The notes: generated by a model from the sequence alone, not told the origin. Positions 40,956-53,275 are shown, counted from the stretch's first letter. The stretch: 64,000 nucleotides of DNA from Agrypnus murinus (GCA_929113105.1 OV816026.1:79738004-79802003); one strand, 5' to 3'. Translations and numbers: made by a program.

Positions 40956-40959
40956 TAGC

Positions 40960-41520
40960 AGTAGCTACAGAAATAGAAAACGTCATTAATCCCAGAAAAT
41001 CCCCGGGATTCGATCTGATCACTGACGTTGTTTTAAAACAACTACCAAAAAAAGCTATATATTCGGGCCGGCGGTGGACGAGTGGTGTCAGTGCATCACT
41101 CGTGTTCCAAGGGTCGTGAGTTCGAATCCCACTTGGGGCGACGGGATTTTTCTAATTGAAAAATTCCGCCACCTCAACTATGAGTGTGTGTATTCGTGTT
41201 GCATGTTAGATGGGGGACAGATGACCTTAGCTGTTGGTTCCCCCGTAGTGTCGGCGTGAAAAACGCTATTAAAGATAACACATCTGATGAATACTGTTTT
41301 ACGGTTGAGGTATGTATCAGGACTATGGGAAGCAGCAGATGTGATAATGATTACAAAATCTGACAAATCCCCAAGTGAAGTGACTTTCTATCGGCCAATT
41401 TCCTTACTCTGGATATTGTTCAAGCATTTTGAGAAGCTAGTACTCAAACACTTTTAAATCAATAATTGAAGAAAAATATTTAATGCCAACTCATCAATTT
41501 AGCTTCACAATAATCACGTA
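40960..41520 (+). pseudogene. Jockey-clade reverse transcriptase relic, split by a SINE
   Basis: The first part reads IENVINPRKSPGFDLITDVV and LKQLPKKAI. After the SINE, with several frameshifts, come GLWEAADVIMI, SPSEVTFYRPISLL and KHFEKLVLKHF. This is the start of the reverse transcriptase domain in Jockey-type LINEs. The catalytic YADD region is missing. Confidence 0.8.
41065..41285 (+). repeat. tRNA-derived SINE
   Basis: The head has an A-box-like GTGGACGAGTGG and a B box GAGTTCGAATCCC (41118-41130), followed by a ~140 bp body (GACGGGATTTTTC through AAAAACGCTATTAAAG). It interrupts the Jockey relic. The end of the SINE and its target duplication are not clear. Confidence 0.7.
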
Positions 41521-41945
41521 ATCATAGATTAGATGCAAAAAATCACCTGTGTAATAAAAAAAAACCGATTCGAAATATGACAGTCCCCATTTGGATTTTG
41601 TTAGGCATTTAACCGGCAGTCAACCGGAAGTCAGAATTTTTTAAAAATTACGAGTTACGTTTAGAGTTTTTTTTAAGGAAGATGAATAATAATTATTATC
41701 AAAAAATATGTATATTACAGAAGAAACATCATACTAACGAACAAAGAAAAAATCGATTTAAAAAACATTTCGTGAAAATAATTTAGTTAATTTAAGTGAA
41801 TCCACATTTTTGCTTCATAAAATCCGTTCTCAAGTAGTCAACTTCGATTGTTAGAAAGAGGGTGATAACGTAAATGTGAAGCAAACAAATTTACATTTTT
41901 ATAATCTATACACAGTCTTTTAAACGTCTACATTAAAATCTCATT
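41300..41945. other. Jockey relic remainder and unannotated sequence
   Basis: Beyond about 41520 no coding similarity is visible. The sequence is AT-rich up to the Harbinger terminus at 41946. Confidence 0.4.
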
Positions 41946-42506
41946 TGGGCCATATTACGATCTTTCGTTTAAACGTCTTTTAAACAATCTTTTAAATAAA
42001 TGATCTGTTAGCGCTAAAAGAAGTGTTAACAGATTGTCTATTACGTGCCATCGATTAACCCTTTTTAACTAAAGACAAAAATTAACAGACGATAGGGAAA
42101 ATAGACATGGCAACATGATTTTTACCTTATTTCTGCACAAATATCTAAATACCTTCGAAATTATTTTGTTTTTCCATTTAATATTTACTTGTCAACTAAT
42201 AGATTGGTTAACTTTTAAATATGCTTTAAATCAAACTAGTGCAGTGAAAAATTGCTTATTTTTATTATTAAAATGTAAGTACCTAGTACATATATGTATT
42301 TGTATATAATTATAGCATTACAATATTCTTTAATATAATGTTCATACACGTTAATGGAAATATTTAAATATTTTTAAGTATAAGATATTTTTATAGATTT
42401 TATCATTCAGAAATCAAACTAGATTATTGACCATAATTAAACGTTTTTCAATTCCTATACTTTGTGACCTTACACCACTTCTCGTTCCTTCCATAGTTCA
42501 CACACA

Positions 42507-43427
42507 ATGGACAATAAAACTTCAAAGAGATCTCGGGGGGCTAACTTTCAGAAAGAGGAGAAGGAAATGATAGTCAATTTTGTTACTGAAAATTCATCTA
42601 TTCTGGAAAGTAAGAGTAGCGAACCTAATATATATAAAAAAAAGAAACATCTTTGGCAACAACTGTCTGAAAAAATGGAAGCGTCTGGCTTTAAACGGAA
42701 TCCGATACAGCTAAGGGATACGTATTATCGTTTTAAAACTCAAGCAAAACGTAAAGTTACAAACTATAGACAATTAAAAAAGAAAACAGGAGGTGGTAGT
42801 GGACCAACAGACGATGATATGCCGTCAGAAATGGACTGGGCAATTTGTGATGCTTGCCCTACTGACTTTGAAGAAGACGATTCGATGTTTGATAGTGATT
42901 TTATTGAAGTAAGTGATGAACAACATATGTCATATTAATAATATAAGTAATGCTTTTCAATTATCAGACATCAAGAAATTCACAATTTCTTTCAAAAGAT
43001 GAAAATGCTGGTTCTACTGTACATTATATAGACCCTAAAACTGGCGATCTACATCCAGCTAGTTCACCTACCTACACTATAATGTAAGTTTGAACATAAG
43101 GTTCCATATCAAGTGTTACATGAATTTGCAAAATCTTTTTACAGTGAAGAAAATAATCTGGAATTACCTTCCCGAGAAGATAGCCCAGAACCACTTACCA
43201 CAACTACAGTTAATTCGCATCAAACTAAAAGTAATACGATAAAAAAAAGAAAGCGAGATATGAGTTCGTATGAAGAGGAAATGTTAAAGCTGCATACAAA
43301 ACATATCCAGGAAAGAATAAATAACGAAAAATGTTTAAAAGAAAAAGAGTTAGAATTGTTTGAGCTAAAAAAACAAAAAACCCTGCTAAAGATCGAACTG
43401 TTTCAAAAAAAGTTGAAAAAACTTTAG
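42507..43427 (+). CDS. Harbinger Myb/SANT-like DNA-binding protein; join(42507..42908, 42968..43083, 43145..43427)
   Basis: This protein of PIF/Harbinger elements binds DNA and helps bring the transposase into the nucleus and to the ends. Three exons with GTAAGT donors and ATCAG or TTACAG acceptors give 266 residues. The Myb/SANT-like trihelix lies at ~15-85 (FQKEEKEMIVNFVTENSSIL, LWQQLSEKMEASGFKR, QLRDTYYRFKTQAKR). An acidic stretch (DDMPSEMDWAICDACPTDFE) and a short SPTYTI block follow. The C-terminus is a basic, coiled-coil-like helix (NTIKKRKRDMSSYEEEML to LFQKKLKKL). The frame is intact throughout. Confidence 0.88.
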
Positions 43428-43523
43428 TTTAATTAAATTTCTTGGTCATATAAGCTATATTGCATAAACCGACCATAACATACCGTAAACATAAGTTGTT
43501 AATTCTAATAAATATTGTATGCA

Positions 43524-45204
43524 TTAAAATGTTCTTGAATAAAACTTCTTCGAAAAGCATTGGTTTTGTACATGTGGGATTTGAAAAACTGCATCCTCGT
43601 TCTCAGAATGATCATCTTCCTCTTCATCATTGTCATACTGGAAATCATCGTCGTCATACTCCAGTTTAATGTTATATAGAATTGCCATTGCTACTATACA
43701 TGATTTTGCAGTATTTAGAGATACTTGTAGTCCATTCTGTAATGCCCGAAACATCCCCTTCCACCTTCCAAAACAGCACTCAACAGTAACGCGAGTGCTT
43801 TTATGTGCTCTGTTGTACTGCTCCTCTGCGGGGTTTTGGGGACGAAGAAGGGGTGTTAGTAAGTATCTGGTACATGGGTAACCACTATCCCCTAATATCA
43901 AACCCTTTTTTTGTCCGCTCTGCAAATTACATAAAGTACAGGTATTTTTTCAATTAAAATTGACAAAGATAATTTACGTAGCTCAAGATTACTTTTGATT
44001 AGAGAATTTGCCCAAATTCTAGAATCATGGGCACTGCCTCGCCACCTTGCTACGATATTTGTAATACGGGTAGAAGCATCACATATTACCTGGACATTAA
44101 GTGAATAAAATCCTTTTCTGTTGCAGTATAGCAGTGGCTGTGCACCAAAAGGATTTCTCACCTACAATAAAAAAGAAATTAGATTAATTATTTAATTATT
44201 ATTATTGCTTCATTATTTTATTATCGGGGATAATATAACTAGTGTTATGATTATCATCGGTGATAGCCCGAGTTAAAACCGACGAAAATTGACCGAGTGC
44301 GAAGCACGAGTTCAATTTTCTAAAGGTTTTAACGAGTGGTATCATCGTTGATTAATCATAACACGTGTTATATTTGGTGAGAGAATATAATGAACGTTGA
44401 AAGAAAATAAACACTGAAACTTTCTGTCACTTTGACAGTAAACAATTTTATTTATTAAAAACAGGTGACAGTCAACATGCGGTGATAGAATTATCATCGA
44501 TTTGATAGCCTATTCTGCGAGTTTGTTTTTGTACTTTCACCAATGAAATTAATAAAAAATGTACCATGTGACACGTGAATTATATTCTCACTTTAATGTG
44601 TGTACAATCCACACATCCTACCACTCCTGGAAATTGTGCCTTTTGATAGAATGCTAATTTAATGTCTTGGATTCTACTTGGCCAAACAATAAATTGTGAC
44701 CGATGCCTTGCAATAGCCTCGGCAACCCGTTTGATAATATTTGAGACTGTCGGTTGGCTTATACCATGCAGATCACCTATAGAATTTCAGCATATGATTA
44801 ATAATCTATTCAGAGATTTATTGCATTGTCAAGTATTTTATTTATAACATAGCCTAGATGGAAATTATTTAAAGAATAATTTTTGGATCATGTACAATTA
44901 TATATGCATACGTACCTAACTCCAACTGGTAACAACCTTTTGCAAAGAAACGAAGTGTTACCAATACTTGTAGCTCTGGTGATACATCCATTTTCCTCTT
45001 TGTTATGGGAACTAAATCTTCTTTCAGGAGATTCACCACAAATCTTGCTGTAGCCTTGGAGAGACGGTATCGCCTACGAAATTCAACTTCATCGTACATC
45101 GTGAATGGATCGCTTCGTTCCCGAAAATGAACATTTCCGCGATAATGGTTACGAATTTCTCTAACAGCCACAACGTCTTGCAAATTCTGTACAAAATCCA
45201 TCAT
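43524..45204 (-). CDS. Harbinger DDE transposase; exons about 45204..44916, 44776..44592, 44161..~43970, ~43918..43524
   Basis: Cut-and-paste transposase of the HARBI1 type. Exon 1: MMDFVQNLQDVV, FRRRYRLSKATARFVVNLL and LQVLVTLRFFAKGCYQLELG (helical DNA-binding part). Exon 2: GDLHGISQPTVSNIIKRVAE and FPGVVGCVDCTHIK with the first catalytic Asp. Exon 3: PFGAQPLLYCNRKGF, VICDAST and RWRGSAHDSRIW. Exon 4: GLILGDSGYP with the second Asp, then RVTVECCFGRWKGMFRAL with the catalytic Glu and a very acidic tail. Exons 1-3 join perfectly (phases 1 and 0). The exon 3 to 4 junction is uncertain: the obvious donor (CTAC/GTAAAT) and acceptor (TTTGCAG) differ in phase, so a small frameshift may have broken the gene. 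Confidence 0.82.
44229..44376. repeat. Hairpin element inside a Harbinger intron
   Basis: The arms ATAACTAGTGTTATGATTAT and its near complement (AATCATAACACGTGTTATAT) surround inner arms AAAACC/GGTTTT and GAAAATTGA/TCAATTTTC with centre CGAGTGCGAAGCACGAG. The centre resembles those of the hairpins at 7257 and 62659. Confidence 0.6.
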
Positions 45205-47827
45205 TTTGAAAATTAAATGACTGATTTAAAGTTGCCCTTTGGTATCTTTAATTTTCTCTGTTAAATTTAATATCAAAATGACAGAACATGCTGTTGTTTT
45301 TCACTAATTGAAGGATTATAATAACCACTTTGTTAAAGTTTCTTTTAAATGATCGCCTTTAAATAAAACACTAAATTGTAGTATTGTAATAGCGTTTCTA
45401 TTAAAAACTTTAATAGAAGGATCGTAATATGGCCCATATTGATTTTAAACATTTGATCGTTTCGTCAAATGCCCATGTTTTTCCCATTTCGATCCAGTGT
45501 GCGACTGGAAGGGAAACTAGGACGTTATTAAAAAGTTTACGACAATAGAGGTGTAGAAAGGGGATGGACATTAATTTTCTTCGATTTGCTTGTTTACCGA
45601 CGGAGAAATAATTGATATTTGGCAGGTTGCAAACATTTTCCTATTTGCATGTGTATAGATCTAATATACAGGGTGTAATGTTGATAGGTAAAATTCCTCA
45701 GAGTGCGGTATACTATAACGAAAACAAAGTTAAAAAAACACCAATGCCATTTTCTTCTCCGATGGCTCTGAGGTACAAGCCTCAGTTAAAGTGTTGACCA
45801 ACATTGTGTTAAAATTTTTAAATTTATCGACCTTTAGTAACGGATATTTGGATTTAACTTACATTATTATTAATCCGTACTACTGGACATAAACCTTTTA
45901 AGCAGTCTTTGAAGTATTAACTGCTTTAAATCACAAGAATTCAATGCGTAAGAATCAAGTGATCATACTTTTTAAAATTATGGCAACAATATAATAATAA
46001 TAATAATAGCATTTATTGCCAACAGGTTTCCCCAATTAACTACAGGCAATAAGAGTAAGCAGTTGAATTCTATTATTAAAAGCTAGTATCTGTACCTTGA
46101 TTATTTGATTTTATGTTTTATCATAGATGGTCAGTTGCAAATTAGTATCTATTCAAATATTGTATTGCAAATGATGGAAGCGCTCGAGATGAAAGGTATC
46201 CTTTTTGTTAATAAGAAATAATTTCTTAAAATTTATTCCTTGGAAATCTTAAAAGTTGGTTTACGTAAATAATACGTAAGTTATTTGGTTAACTAAGCAA
46301 AAAGTACTACATGTGTAGAAATATTTGTAATTTTTCCATTAAGGCTGATATGGCGAGAAGAATAATAAAAATCTCCAATCTATTTAAATGGAAAAAACTT
46401 GATTCCGTGGATCACATCCAACCCGGTCATTTCTGTACCAATTGAGATGATGCGATAACTTTGGTGCTTAACAGAATAGTCCACCAGGTACTTATGTTTG
46501 GAGATATTATGATCCAGCAATTCCAACTAGTCCCAAAACTCACTTAAAGTTTTTGCTCTTGCGGCCTCATGACGCAGGTAGCTTCAATGATCAGGTATAA
46601 GAACCTAATACGCTATTCCAGTATGCATGATAATTAATTGCAAAATTGGCCCAGAATGGACTGAATTAGACGGGTTCCAATGAAAAATACTACAGCGTCA
46701 CCACGTGTGATAGTTATATCATCAAAATGAAACTAGTATTTCATTAGCTGCTGGGTATAGTGAGGAAATTTACATCATGATAAGGCTAATCCTGTTTCCT
46801 CTTATTTCTCTTTCTTTTGTTCTCTCATGCGTTGCAAATGTCGTTTGAAAGATATCTCAACTAATGATAGTAGTAAGGATCTCAGCTCTCGATGGAAGTA
46901 CAAACATTGCAGTCAACAGTTATTGTTGTGGCATTGGTTGATAGTCATCCAGTTTATGCCCAGACTGTCATCCAGAGTCAGTACACGAGCATAAATTACA
47001 TCAATTTGTCTCTCTCCTAATATTACTCTGCAGTTGTTACTCCAACTTTGTGAAGTAGCAAATTTTTCCAAGCATTTCGGTATTGTTCTTAATAATTTAG
47101 AGAAAATCATTGTACCTTATTAACTCACTACTATATTCTTCTTACTATTGTAGGGTAGATATGTTTACAATCTGAATTGTCTAATTAATGTATTAGTTCC
47201 GTAAAATATTACTTCATCTTTTAGCAGCACTCTTATTAGCACCCGTGATCAACGCCGGCAGATGATCAAAGAAACTTCGCATTACCGTCATCTTCTTTGT
47301 AGCAGTTATCATTATTGTTGCTATTAACTTTAGCTTCTCCTGAACTTCCATTATATCTCGTTCATCAAGCTGTCTACCGCATTGTATACAAAAATCCTAC
47401 ACCAAGAGTCGGAAGATAATGTAAAGTAATTCAGAGAAAGTAAAAGTTTTTACGTTAAGGTAAGAGAAAAGAAAAATTTTCCCATAACTCCATCACAGTT
47501 TTCAAAAAATTCCTAATTCTACTACTAACACGGATAGTTGTAAATAATAATCTTTTTGCACGTCCTATATATAAGGCTCTACTTTAGTCCCCCAAAAGAG
47601 GGAGTAAAGTAGCACTTTTACTCCCTGAGGGAGTAAAGTGTTTCCATGACGACAACAAGTAAACAACAAAAAAAAGTAATCGCGGTTCATGTTAGGATTT
47701 ATTATCCTGAAACTATGTGATTGTGGCGTTTGCAGAGTTCAATTGTCAGAATGACATTAACGAAATATTCGGAAAAAATTTTCGAAATTTAGAATTTTTG
47801 CGATTAAGTCCTTTAGGACGTGCAAAA

Positions 47828-47962
47828 AATAGCGTATATACCACTGGACTAAAGTGCCTTTTAATCCCTCGTGTGTTTATTTTCCTCGATAAGGCTCGGA
47901 AAATAAACTCACATTCGGGATTGAAAGATGCACTTTAGTCCTTGGGTATATAATATACTATT
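47828..47962. repeat. Hairpin element with AATAGTATAT-type ends (copy 3)
   Basis: The arms GGACTAAAGTGC and complement, and TAATCCC/GGGATT, are bounded by GTATATACC on the left and TATATAATATACTATTG on the right. The centre has CCTCGATAAGGCTCGG. Confidence 0.65.
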
Positions 47963-48048
47963 GCTTGCCACTTGTCAATAAAGTCAGTTGTGTCAGTGTC
48001 AGCAAAATAGTAGCGACAACGATTGATCTCGTCGCTGGAGCAAAAGTA

Positions 48049-48470
48049 CAGGGTGATCCAAATTGAGTGAAGATGGTTTGAATTTGGCGCCTTGGGTTTT
48101 AGTGTATTTCACGTTGTTAGTGTAGCACTATTGAAATATGTAGCATCAGATTACAGCGGCAACTCGTCACTTTCCCGTTTACAGCGTTGTGCCACGTTGT
48201 CTGGATTTTCATTGAATTTTTGCTTTATTTCGCTTGTTTTCTTATTTTACAAAACAGTTGTTTTCAGAACTACGGTTTGTTAGACGATTTTATTATCAAG
48301 TAAGCTTATGATTTAAAATCAATTAAGTTTATAAGCTATATTATTTTTCAGGCGCCACTGTAAAATAAAAGAAGGATAAAAATATCCGAAAAGTATTCAT
48401 GTTGCCAACGTGACAATAATTTACCGCGGCGGGAAATTCAAACAGTCCTCAGTCAATTTGGATCACCCTG
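48049..48470. mobile_element. Tc1/mariner-type MITE, 422 bp
   Basis: Inverted ends of about 35 bp (CAGGGTGATCCAAATTGA, then TGTTTGAATT or GGTTTGAATT) with TA on both sides (47-48 and 71-72 of this block's flanks, i.e. 48047-48048 and 48471-48472). It is nested in 45669-48957. A fragment of its right end is at 9649-9723. Confidence 0.85.
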
Positions 48471-49515
48471 TATGTTGGTGACGTTGAATTTACCAGATTT
48501 GACATTTCGTTTTACACTAAATCTTAGGTTTAATAATCATCATGCATAAAAATATTCACAATTTAACATGAATTTGATAACGGACATTCATGTTATGTAA
48601 AAACAATGAAATTAATGTAATATACAACGTAATTTTTAAACAAGTTTTATTAAAATGACGAAACACTATGCATCTGGTGATTTTTTCTTTATTACAGTTT
48701 GTGCCTGGTTTGCTCCACGATGTCGCTACTATTTGAAATAGAGGGGTTATACGTTTGGTTAATCATTATGCGGTCAACACCTAGTCGATCGAGATCAACT
48801 AGCTTTAAAGAACCAACATTGTTGCCAGTTTTAAATATCTAAAAGTGATTATATCTCCTAAAAGAGCCATCGGAAAAAAATTAATTAGAGTTTTAACTCA
48901 GTTTTCGTCGTAGAATACCGTACTGGGGAGTTTTACCTATCGAATCATTACACCCTGTATTTGGCAAGTCCAAACATTCGGTACCTTATTTGAAATTTGC
49001 AAATATCTCATGTGTAACGCCCGCTTAACGAATCGACGATCAAATCACTTGCAAGAACTATCCAAATTTATCATGTGTTAAGAAGGCCTCTAGTTAAAAT
49101 ATGAGTACAGTAGCTGTTTATAAATAAGATATAAAATTCCGGGTGAAAACCCTTTTGGATATAATTGAATAGAAAGTGCAAGTACAATATAAAGCACAAG
49201 TGACGTATCTAACGGTAGTTTCTAACTGAAACTAACCTTCCATTACTTTTATTGATTATTTACAGGTTTCACATTTTTTGTATGTATTTCAAATGGCTGC
49301 TTACTAGATTCTTTAAAAAACTGTAAAAGAACTGTCTTTTTTGATTAATAATTTGTTCAAGAAATTTAAACAAACATAATCTTAATTGTACAAAAGCGCT
49401 GGTTTCGGATTTTTTACCTTAAAAGATATAGTTATGTATTACGTCTATATTGCATATATTTCACAAACCCTGTAAGATATAAAACTAAAGCAAAGAAAGC
49501 GAGTTAAACATTAGA

Positions 49516-49762
49516 TAGTTGTGAAAAAGTACAAGTACCAAAAAGGTTGTATAAATTTCCGGTTGTGTAAAAATCCAGTTGTAGCAAATTCTTTTTGTGA
49601 ATCTTTACAGAATAATCAATAGTTGTGAAAACGTACGGTTGTATAAATTTCCGGTTGTAGGAAATTATTTTTGTGGATTTTTACTGAATATAAAATCGAT
49701 GGTTGTGAAAAAGTACGGTTGTATAAATTTCCGGTTGTGTAAAATTATTCCTTGTAACATTA
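49516..49762 (-). repeat. ACAACCG minisatellite repeat, copy C left part
   Basis: In reverse complement it carries nearly three units of the array seen at 36638-37200 (GGTTGTATAAATTTCCGG on +). Its right end TAAAATTATTCCTTGTAACA gives the empty site of the LOA insertion. It is cut by Harbinger 2 and resumes at 53157. Confidence 0.85.
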
Positions 49763-50129
49763 GGTTTGTTCGTTTCTTGCACTAGTTCATAACTTTCTGC
49801 ACTTTTTACACTTAAACCGTTCGTTTGTTAAGTTATGACGTCATAAGTGCTAACTTTTTTTGTTCGTTAGTTAAAAGTGCTGTTGTACTAATTTGAACTA
49901 TTTGCACTTGGTTTGAAGCAAGTGTTAAAAGTGCAAGCAGATAGGAAGCAAATGATAACTTCAAAAAACTGTGTGTGAATCAATTTCGTAAAAGAAGTCT
50001 AACCTAGAAACCTGACTACAGTTATTGAATTATGAACAATGCTAATTTAGTAGTATTTGGTGGTGAGTAATGAAAAAAATAATATGTAGATAATATATAC
50101 GTTATATATTTCTTGGGCTTTTTTTCAGA

Positions 50130-51783
50130 TGACGAAGTTATTAATGACTTAATCCAAAGCTCTTCAAGTAGTGAGGATGAAATGGAGACTGAATTGTTAA
50201 AGACAGCTATATTTTTAATACCTGCAATAAAGCTTCATACAAAAAAGAACAAAAAGAACAATAAAGTTCATCAATAAAAAATTATTGTGAAGAAGTAATA
50301 ATTCATTACTATTATCTGTATCATATTTCCGCATCTGACATTTTATTTTCAGGTAGTAACAACCTATGGGGATGATACTTTCAAAAATCACTTCAGAGTT
50401 ACAAGACAGTTAGCGCAGAATATAATAGAAAAGTTTAGTAATTCTCATGAATTCCAAAAGTTACTAACAGGTTCTTCCTTATTAAACATTATTCTGAACT
50501 TAGGACAACTTTTGATTTATGCTCAACTATTTTTATAGCTCGTTCACGAATTTCAATAAGTGCAGAGAAACATGTGTTAACATTTATTTGGTTTGCTGGG
50601 CATCAGACAGCCTCTTATAGAGATGTGGCAGATAGATGGGATTTGTCCGTTAGTTCACTGTATGATGTAATAACTAGGGTATCAAAATTTCTCTGTACAT
50701 TAAAATCTGAAGTTATAAAAATGCCAGACAACTTAGAAAAACAAAGAACTAAGAAGTTCTTCCATGAGAAGTTTGGTTTATCTAATATTATGGGTGAGTA
50801 TATACTTTCGTTTGTAAATTATACCTGTAATGTTAATTTATAATACAATTTTAGTGTATATGTATACAACAATATATTGTATACCAGATGTCCTACGCCA
50901 TGTTATCACCCTTGTAGAATTTTTATTTATGAATCCATTTGGATGAAAGTTGAAACGTTGAAATACAGAATAAAAACGAATTTTTGGGTGCCTATATGAA
51001 CATTGATGCACTCTCGGTTTTACTGGGTATTCAAATCCATTCATAAATAAAAATCCTACAAAGAAGAAAACATGTTGTGGGAGACGGTATATGTTGAATT
51101 TTTACAGGAGCGTTAGATGGTTGTCATATTAAAATAGATAAACCAACAGACCGTCATACAGATTATTTTAATAGAAAGCATTTTTACTCAATGATACTGC
51201 AAGGAGTGTGCAATGAAGAGAAAAAGTTTATAGACGTGTTTATAGGGTATCCCGGATCTGTACATGACGGCCGTGTTTTTAGAAACTCCGAATTATACAA
51301 TAGACATATCACAAAATTATCACTTGGAGGTATATATTGCGGTCTATAAATGTGTGAGAAGATTTAATTATTGTTAGTTTTAGAAGACTACATACTGGCC
51401 GATAGTGCTTATCCATTGTTACTTACAGTAATAACTCCATATCGAGACAATGGGCACCTGAACAGGACTCAAAAGAAATTCAATGGCACACTTAGTTCCT
51501 GCCGTGTGTCATAGAACACACATTTGGACTACTTAAGCAACGGTTCCGTCAATTGTACCATATAAAACTTAAAGATATTTCAAGAACTTGTCAATTTATC
51601 ATGGCTTGTTGTGTTTTACACAATTTGGCAATTGGAGATGGCATTGAATTTGCTTGTGATAATTATGATAAAATGGTTCAACAGCCGCAAACAGAACCCC
51701 TTCCGGATGTAGATGCAAGAACACCTGATAGTATTTATCACAGAGACAAACTTGCAAGAACTTTAATGGTAGAATTAAAATAA
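50130..51783 (+). pseudogene. Harbinger 2 DDE transposase, broken
   Basis: Blocks in order: DDEVINDLIQSSSSSEDEM, then VTTYGDDTFKNHFRVTRQLA (about 50355) and an internal stop near 50535. Next is the open exon TFIWFAGHQTASYRDVADRW, followed by ALDGCHIKIDKPTDRHTDYF with the first Asp, GYPGSVHDGRVFRNS, and YILADSAYPLLLTVITPY with the second Asp. A one-base shift near 51500 precedes IEHTFGLLKQRF with the Glu, and the frame closes ...LARTLMVELK. All three catalytic residues survive, so inactivation is recent: one stop region and one frameshift. Confidence 0.82.
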
Positions 51784-51912
51784 AACAAATTTGCATGTAT
51801 CTTTATTATAATATATTAATCTAAATAAACCTGTAGGTACTAAAAACAAAATAAACAATACAATTATAAACTTATATGTATATTACTTGTATATTATATA
51901 AACAAAATAAAC

Positions 51913-52860
51913 TTATTTTTCTACAAGTTTTTCTAATAACGCATTTTTGATTTTCAATTGCTGTATAATTTCTTGTTTTTGTTGATAGCATACTTCTTGA
52001 TATTTTTCCCTTTTCTGGTTTTGTTTTTCTATCACAACTCTCAAATTTCGAAGTTCTTCCATGAGACTCACACTTTTAGAAACCTTTTGTTTTTTACGAA
52101 CAGGTGTACTAAAATTACATTACATAAATTTCAATTTATTAATTTTTTTATGTTATATATTACCTTCTGTCACTATTAGCTTCTATGTCACTTTCTAAAT
52201 CTATTGTCTCACAATTTTCAGCAATAGCAGCAGCAGCTGCTGTATTTGTTGTAGTGCTACTTTCGAGTGTGTATATTGGGTTTATGGAATGTCTAATGTT
52301 AAGAATTTCTGCCAACTCCCTGCAAACTTTATACATAAACCAAAATATAAGGTTTAAAAGAGAATAATTACCTTTCATATGGACATATTTTCCTTCCCCT
52401 TCCAGTAGTTTTTTTATTTTGTTGTGTATTTTTGTATATCCTCTCTAAGCTTTTCCACTTATTTTCAATTTGTATTGTTGTCAAGTTGTATCCATATGAA
52501 TGCATTTCATCGGATACCTGTTTCCACATAATTTTTAACGTTTTGATTTTTCCTTCTTCTGCCAATGGTTATTTTTACACCATATAGACTTATTAATAGT
52601 TTAGTCATATCATCTGTCCAAGTAGTTCTGTTGTCTGCAGATGGATCGTGATTTTCATAATCATCACACATGTTTATGGCATATGCGTCGTTCCAAAAAC
52701 TCTAAAAATGTAATGAAATTTAATTAATTAAAAAACACAATCAGCATATCTTTTCCTTCTTGAACACCAAAACTTACCTGTTTCTTGATGTTTTTGCGGA
52801 TTATTGTTACGATGATGCGTTTCCAAGTGATTAACGACGATTTCTTGGTCTGCATCTTTA
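51913..52860 (-). pseudogene. Harbinger 2 Myb/SANT-like protein, probably broken
   Basis: Reading on minus: TTWTDDMTKLLISLYG (about 52620), a probable one-base shift, then AEEGKIKTLKIMWKQVSDEM, TIQIENKWKSLERIYKN and GRGRKICPYER. After an intron comes ELAEILNIRHSINPIYTLES with an alanine run; after another intron, a coiled-coil C-terminus (EELRNLRVVIEKQ, QKQEIIQQLKIKNALL, KLVEK-stop at 51913-51915). It is the trihelix partner of the transposase. Confidence 0.72.
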
Positions 52861-53156
52861 AAGTCACATAACTCACATTAATACTCTACGTTCATGTTCT
52901 AATTTCCAATTCCAATTTATCCACGTAACATATAATACATAAAAAATCCAACTTTTCTATCAACGCAGTATACGCCCATGTATCAACACAATTTCATTTA
53001 ACAGGTGTTACTGTCAAATGTCAGACTGAAGGCCAGACTGCACCAAGCTGCACTGCAACCGTTCGTTTCTTTACACGAAATTAAACTTGCTTGACCTTAT
53101 GACGTCACAACATTGAACTAAGTTCAATTTAGTGCAGAACAAACGAACAAACATAT

Positions 53157-53275
53157 TTATTTCTGGGTTAATTATTTTTGCCCTTTATAGAGTTAATAAT
53201 AATCTAAATAATATTTTTGTGGATTTTTCCGGAACGTGATAATTCGAGTTGTGGAAATATACGGTTGTGGAAAAA
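53157..53275 (-). repeat. ACAACCG-type repeat, copy C right part
   Basis: Reverse complement of 11120-11240: GGGTTAATTATTTTTGCCCT, TTTTGTGGATTTTTCCGGAA, CGAGTTGTGGAAATATACGG. Together with 49516-49762 it reconstitutes an uninterrupted repeat. Confidence 0.85.

Larger units (their letters stand above)
41946..45436. mobile_element. PIF/Harbinger DNA transposon 1, 3491 bp, nearly intact
   Basis: The terminal inverted repeats are TGGGCCATATTACGATC and its complement (45420-45436). It contains both genes of the superfamily in convergent orientation: a Myb/SANT-like protein (42507-43427, +) and a DDE transposase (43524-45204, -), tail to tail about 100 bp apart. A later hairpin (44229-44376) lies in a transposase intron. 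The three-base target duplication usual for Harbinger is not clear (ATT left, TAT right). Confidence 0.88.
45669..48957. mobile_element. TA-flanked element with ~90 bp inverted repeats, 3289 bp, non-coding
   Basis: The ends CAGGGTGTAATG and its complement are followed by matching GATAGGTAAAA, CGGTAT and GAAAAC blocks, with TA outside on both sides (45667-45668, 48958-48959), as in the Tc1/mariner group. The interior has no recognisable transposase. It contains two younger insertions (47828-47962 and 48049-48470) and a hairpin-prone GGGAGTAAAGT stretch at 47580-47640. Confidence 0.75.
49763..53156. mobile_element. PIF/Harbinger DNA transposon 2, ~3.39 kb, slightly decayed
   Basis: The ends GTTTGTTCGTTT (followed by CTTGCACTA on the left and GTTCTGCACTA on the right, complement) are inverted and lie next to TTA (49760-49762) and a TTTA context at 53157. 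The uninterrupted target is visible at 11231-11250. Both genes are present but in opposite arrangement to Harbinger 1: transposase on +, Myb-like on -. Both ends carry a subterminal TGACGTCA (49836-49843, 53099-53106). Confidence 0.82.

Noticed and set aside
49597..49785. Short frame NLYRIINSCENVRLYKFPVV
   Set aside because: Translation of the ACAACCG minisatellite in reverse; the same peptide pattern appears at 36633-36860.
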